Part shown: positions 7,823 to 10,545 of the stretch, in pieces
Layout: every line of letters starts with the position of its first letter
Position numbering within the stretch: the first letter of the stretch is position 1
NCBI GenBank assembly: GCA_910584185.1
Contig: CAJTYC010000080.1
Coordinates: 1 to 10,545 of the forward strand
Length of the DNA stretch: 10,545 bases
Direction of reading: 5' to 3'
Origin: an uncultured Muribaculaceae bacterium
Lineage (GTDB): Bacteria; Bacteroidota; Bacteroidia; Bacteroidales; Muribaculaceae
Made by a program: the position numbers and the translations under genes
Notes under the pieces: generated by a model
What the model saw: only the letters and a program-made list of their open reading frames with translations
What the model was told of the DNA's origin: nothing
The model's database searches: none

Positions 7823-9091
7823 ATGGATGACGTTTTCATTATCATCGTGCTCATTCTTCTCAACGGTGTATTCTCCATGTCGGAGGTTGCCCTTATTTCC
7901 GCACGCAAATCAAAGATGGCCACCGATGCCAAAAGAGGCAGCAAAGGCGCTGCCGCCGCGCTCGCTCTCGCCGAGCAGCCCGAACGGTTTCTCTCCACTG
8001 TGCAAATCGGCATTACCCTCATCGGCATTCTCACCGGTCTTTTCTCCGGCGCTACCATCGCAAAGGATTTCGGCATTTTGCTCACCTCTTGGGGCGTTGC
8101 TCCAAGTTTCGCAATGAGCTTATCCAAAATACTAATTGTCACCATTGTCACCTACCTTTCGATAGTCGTTGGCGAACTCGTGCCAAAGAAAATCGGCATG
8201 AATATGGCCGACACAATCGCACGCATCATCGCCCCGACAATGAACCTGCTCTCTAAAATCACATATCCGGCAGTATGGATTCTCTCCATATCCACCACTC
8301 TCATTTCAAAGGCATTGGGGATAGACAAGAAATCTTCCACTGTGACCGAAGAGGAAATCAGATCGCTCATCAAAGAGGGCACAGAAGGGGGCGAAGTCAA
8401 AGAGGTGGAACAAGACATAATGGAGCGTGCCCTCGTGCTCGGCGACCTCAGGGTCGAATCAATTATGACGGTGCGCGGCGATGTGGCCACCATGTCGGAA
8501 AACATGACCGCCGACGACGTAATGCGTCTGATTTCGCAGGAACTGCACTCATCATATCCCGTTTACGATGCCGAAAAGTCAGACATAATCGGCATTGTAT
8601 CGCTCAAGCAGCTAATCCTCTCGCTCAACCATGACGACTTCAATCTTCACGATATCGTGTCGCCCGGCCTCTATATGCCGGAAAACATGAGCGTTTATGA
8701 TGCGCTTGACCTCTTCAAGGCAAAAAAGATGCATTCAGCCCTTGTATGCGACGAATATGGAGGATTCTGTGGCGTGGTGACACTGAGAGACATCCTCGAC
8801 GGACTCGTGGGCAATTGCCCCGACGAAGTGGAGGAACCGATGATTGCAAAGCGAGAATCAAAAGATGAATGGCTTATCGACGGCAGATGTCCGATTTATG
8901 ACTTCCTGTCGCATTTTGACCGCGAAGACCTCTATGCACCGGAGTCATTCACCTCAATCGGCGGCATGATTATGAACCACCTTCAGCGCATCCCCATGAC
9001 CGGCGACACCATAGACTGGAATGGTTTCCGGCTCGAGGTAGTCGATATGGACAATGCCCGCGTCGACAAAGTCGCCGCGTCATTGATATGA
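7823..9091 (+). CDS. CNNM/CorC (HlyC-CorC) family membrane transporter, likely divalent-cation efflux
   Basis: A 422-residue inner-membrane protein with the full family layout. A DUF21/CNNM transmembrane domain spans about residues 1-165, with membrane segments near 3-25, 61-88, 98-122 and 133-164. Family motifs are NGVFSMSEVALISARK (14-29), QIGITLIGILTGLFSG (61-76) and VVGELVPKKIG (115-125). A linker with EEEIRSLIKEG (176-186) and the segment ERALVLGDLRVESIMT lead into a CBS pair (about 209-330, with SSYPVYD and DEYGGFCGVVTLRDIL). A C-terminal CorC_HlyC domain occupies about 345-420. Characterised relatives export Mg2+ (and Co2+), with the CBS pair sensing nucleotide; 'hemolysin' in older names is misleading. 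The start is fixed by the hydrophobic N-terminus beginning at once. GldE of gliding Bacteroidota shares this architecture, but no gld genes are adjacent. It stands alone between a terminator and a convergent gene. The family is certain; the ion is not proven. Confidence 0.92.
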   Translation: MDDVFIIIVLILLNGVFSMSEVALISARKSKMATDAKRGSKGAAAALALAEQPERFLSTVQIGITLIGILTGLFSGATIAKDFGILLTSWGVAPSFAMSLSKILIVTIVTYLSIVVGELVPKKIGMNMADTIARIIAPTMNLLSKITYPAVWILSISTTLISKALGIDKKSSTVTEEEIRSLIKEGTEGGEVKEVEQDIMERALVLGDLRVESIMTVRGDVATMSENMTADDVMRLISQELHSSYPVYDAEKSDIIGIVSLKQLILSLNHDDFNLHDIVSPGLYMPENMSVYDALDLFKAKKMHSALVCDEYGGFCGVVTLRDILDGLVGNCPDEVEEPMIAKRESKDEWLIDGRCPIYDFLSHFDREDLYAPESFTSIGGMIMNHLQRIPMTGDTIDWNGFRLEVVDMDNARVDKVAASLI

Positions 9092-9094
9092 ATT

Positions 9095-9130
9095 AGAGCC
9101 CATCTCACAAAAAAAATGGCGGGGTCTTAG
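9095..9130. repeat. Short intergenic repeat, copy 3, filling the convergent gap between transporter and manA
   Basis: AGAGCCCATCTCA (9095-9107) is the exact reverse complement of 111-123 and matches 7697-7709 at 12 of 13 positions. After A8 (9109-9116) comes GGGGTCTTAG (9121-9130), the exact reverse complement of 7694-7703. The ends AGAGCCC and GGGGTCT can pair with one mismatch, so this copy is a small inverted repeat. Read on the minus strand it is CTAAGACCCC, a T-rich middle, then TGAGATGGGCTCT, the same order as 86-125. It lies in the 39-nt gap between two convergent stop codons and may help end transcription, but neither strand shows a canonical stem followed by a U-run. Confidence 0.6.
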
Positions 9131-10117
9131 TTATGGGATTTGCGACAGGAGCAGCGTGGCCTGACCAGTCAAGGACGCCGACTCATGGCTGGCCGGTATA
9201 AGTATCGTATCGCCCGGACGCATTTTCACAGCCGACACTTCTCCATGTTGTGATTCATTATCCGGTAGCAGCTGCGCTTCTTCGACCTTCACATCACACT
9301 CACCACTCGCACACACAAGGATAGAGAAACTGTCCGCATCGAGCGCCAATTTCCGTTCACCATCCACAAGCTCCCGCTTCACCTCAAACCATTCGCAGCC
9401 CACCAATTGAGTTTCGTCAGCAGACTCATCATAGCGCGAACGGCAATCATCAATCACCGTGTCGAAGTCTATCGCCTCCATCGCCTTGTCGATATGCAGC
9501 TCACGGCCGCGGCCATAGTCATACACACGGTAGGTGACATCGCTCGACTGTTGTATTTCAATAAGCAAGTTGCCACTCCCTATGGCATGCAGACGGCCCG
9601 GAGGGATGAAATAATATGCGCCAGGTTCCGAATCGCTCGCAGCCACAAAATCCATTACAGTGCCGTCTGCCACATGCTCGGCAAACTCCGCAGGCGACAG
9701 CTTGCGGTTGAGCCCGGCATAGATTTGCGCATCATCATCAGCCTGCATCACATACCACATCTCTGCCTTGCCGTGACAGCCATGTTCGCGCCTTGCCATC
9801 TCCTCATCAGGATGCACCTGCAACGACAGGTTCTGCCGCGCATCAATCACCTTGACCAGCAGCGGCATCTCCAGCCCATACTTCCTCACAGACTTTACGC
9901 CGAGCAGCCGCTCGCCATACTTCGCGATAAGCTGTGATATGGTAAGGCCCTCGTCAGCACCACCGACCACCCACGTCTCACGACACGGCACAGCCGAAAG
10001 CTCCCAACTCTCGCCGATACAATCTACAGCGAAATCCAGGCCCATCATCTTGACTATCTTGTCACCACCCCATATCACACTCTTAAGCACCGGGGCGAAC
10101 TTATATATGCTCTGCAT
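9131..10117 (-). CDS. manA: Mannose-6-phosphate isomerase, class I (short bacterial type)
   Basis: A 328-residue cytoplasmic zinc enzyme interconverting fructose-6-phosphate and mannose-6-phosphate. It links glycolysis to mannose use and to GDP-mannose/GDP-fucose supply for surface glycans. The N-terminus (YKFAPVLKSVIWGG) is typical. Zinc ligands are visible in SLQVHPDEE (Gln100, His102), GKAEMWYV (Glu119) and PPGRLHAIG (His177). QSSDVTYRVYDYGR (190-203) carries the conserved active-site Arg197. The C-terminal region from about 225 is a second cupin-like domain (SILVCASGECDVKV, MRPGDTILIP). The length is close to that of short Firmicutes/Bacteroidota enzymes. The start at 10117 gives the expected N-terminus. 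On the mRNA AAAAGG (10131-10126) lies 8 nt ahead of it, an SD-like match unusual for this group. It converges with the transporter gene and is head-to-head with the tRNA. All key residues are present. Confidence 0.95.
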   Translation of the reverse strand: MQSIYKFAPVLKSVIWGGDKIVKMMGLDFAVDCIGESWELSAVPCRETWVVGGADEGLTISQLIAKYGERLLGVKSVRKYGLEMPLLVKVIDARQNLSLQVHPDEEMARREHGCHGKAEMWYVMQADDDAQIYAGLNRKLSPAEFAEHVADGTVMDFVAASDSEPGAYYFIPPGRLHAIGSGNLLIEIQQSSDVTYRVYDYGRGRELHIDKAMEAIDFDTVIDDCRSRYDESADETQLVGCEWFEVKRELVDGERKLALDADSFSILVCASGECDVKVEEAQLLPDNESQHGEVSAVKMRPGDTILIPASHESASLTGQATLLLSQIP

Positions 10118-10143
10118 CTATTTTGCCTTTTGCCTTTACTCTT

Positions 10144-10151
10144 CAAACGTA
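10144..10151 (-). promoter_or_regulatory. Possible -7 box for manA (TACGTTTG)
   Basis: On the minus strand TACGTTTG fits the Bacteroidota -7 consensus TAnnTTTG and would give a leader of about 20 nt before ATG 10117. No TTTG -33 element is found at the expected distance (the position reads GGGA), so this is a weak call. Between it and the start, TTTTGCC occurs twice in tandem on the plus strand (10121-10134), which gives repeated AAAAGG-like sequence in the mRNA. Confidence 0.35.
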
Positions 10152-10284
10152 ACGAGCCACATTTTATTCCCTCCCACTTCTATTATTAGCAACAAAGATG
10201 CGTGTGCAATCCAATTTTGCCTCGACATTTCACACCCATAAAAACATCATCGGAATCAAACATCAGACAAGACTACAACCAACG

Positions 10285-10402
10285 AACGAAAATTTCTTAA
10301 AAAATGAGAAAATTTTTATTGCTGACATTCAGCCATCTAACCAAATTTGGTAAAAATTTCTGAAAAATATTTGCTGAAAAATTTGGTGGAACCGAAAATT
10401 TG
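10285..10402. other. A-tract-rich region upstream of the tRNA promoter
   Basis: The gene-free stretch 10118-10475 includes this AT-rich segment. AAAATTT-like tracts start near 10289, 10309, 10353, 10377 and 10395, with AAAAATATTT at 10363 and the palindrome ACCAAATTTGGT at 10340-10351. A small hairpin, GCTGA/TCAGC, lies at 10321-10333. Several spacings are close to whole helical turns (20, 11 and 11 nt), so the region may be curved DNA or act like an upstream promoter element. No open reading frame or RNA gene was recognised between 10152 and 10381. Confidence 0.45.
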
Positions 10403-10413
10403 TTCTAACTTTG
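10382..10413 (+). promoter_or_regulatory. Bacteroidota-type promoter for tRNA-Asp
   Basis: TTTG (10382-10385), a 20-nt spacer and TAACTTTG (10406-10413) match the Bacteroidota primary sigma consensus TTTG / TAnnTTTG with typical spacing. Transcription would begin a few bases after 10413, leaving a leader of roughly 55 nt before the tRNA at 10476. AT-rich tracts lie immediately upstream. Confidence 0.7.
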
Positions 10414-10475
10414 CACTCGCAAACGGGAAACAACGACCGCTTGCAACAAAAGCAAAACTCCTAAGACCATTAAAT

Positions 10476-10545
10476 GGTGCGGTAGTTCAGTTGGTTAGAA
10501 TACATGCCTGTCACGCATGGGGTCGCGGGTTCGAGTCCCGTCCGC
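10476..10545 (+). tRNA. tRNA-Asp (anticodon GTC), cut at the right edge
   Basis: The acceptor 5' strand GGTGCGG (10476-10482) is followed by a D arm and then the anticodon stem CATGC/GCATG (10503-10507, 10515-10519) around loop CTGTCAC with anticodon GTC at 10510-10512. A T arm follows, GCGGG-TTCGAGT-CCCGT. The final CCGC is the first four bases of the 3' acceptor strand; the last three paired bases, the discriminator and any CCA lie outside the window. Overall it is close to the well-known bacterial tRNA-Asp sequence. More RNA genes may follow to the right. Confidence 0.96.

Noticed and set aside
7823..9091. Gliding-motility protein GldE
   Set aside because: GldE has the same DUF21-CBS-CorC layout, but no gldD, ssb or other gliding genes are adjacent, so the general family name is safer.
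9092..9130. Bidirectional intrinsic terminator between the transporter gene and manA
   Set aside because: The T8 run lies inside the loop of a one-mismatch 7-bp stem rather than after it, so it lacks canonical form on either strand; it is recorded as a repeat instead.
10461..10468. Fourth copy of the intergenic repeat (CTAAGACC) before the tRNA
   Set aside because: Only 8 bases match and the TGAGATGGG half is absent; chance is enough to explain it.

Overview
The window looks like chromosomal DNA of a gut-type Bacteroidales bacterium, with Muribaculaceae or a Prevotella relative the best guess. Three things point there. There are two very large secreted proteins built from jelly-roll (choice-of-anchor J) and fibronectin-III modules with C-terminal sorting-type tails. 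A Bacteroidota-type promoter (TTTG, 20 nt, TAACTTTG) sits ahead of the tRNA. Shine-Dalgarno sites are generally absent. The family-level assignment is inference.

Layout. Bases 1-85 form a long imperfect hairpin with a GAAA tetraloop, followed by a short repeat copy (about 86-125). Bases 139-4611 and 4608-7535 are two overlapping same-strand genes for exported multidomain surface proteins of 1490 and 975 residues. They share one domain order, and the second corresponds to roughly residues 488-1490 of the first. The pair is followed by a 12-bp perfect hairpin and then a strong intrinsic terminator (7595-7652). Bases 7653-7822 hold a second copy of the short repeat and a potentially structured leader. 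Next come a CNNM/CorC-type membrane transporter (7823-9091, +) and, facing it across a 39-nt gap filled by a third repeat copy, a class I mannose-6-phosphate isomerase (9131-10117, -). The 358 bases 10118-10475 contain no gene. They hold the manA start region, an A-tract-rich stretch and a good promoter for a tRNA-Asp (GUC) that runs off the right edge at 10545.

How it fits together. The two large genes are almost certainly one transcription unit whose products are exported to the cell surface or beyond. The nested arrangement of their third jelly roll and their divergent C-terminal tails are the most distinctive things here. The transporter, manA and the tRNA are ordinary housekeeping genes with no evident functional link to the pair. 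I see no CRISPR array, insertion sequence, phage gene or defence system. The less explained signals are the tandem adhesin-like paralogues and a small intergenic repeat family present in three copies.
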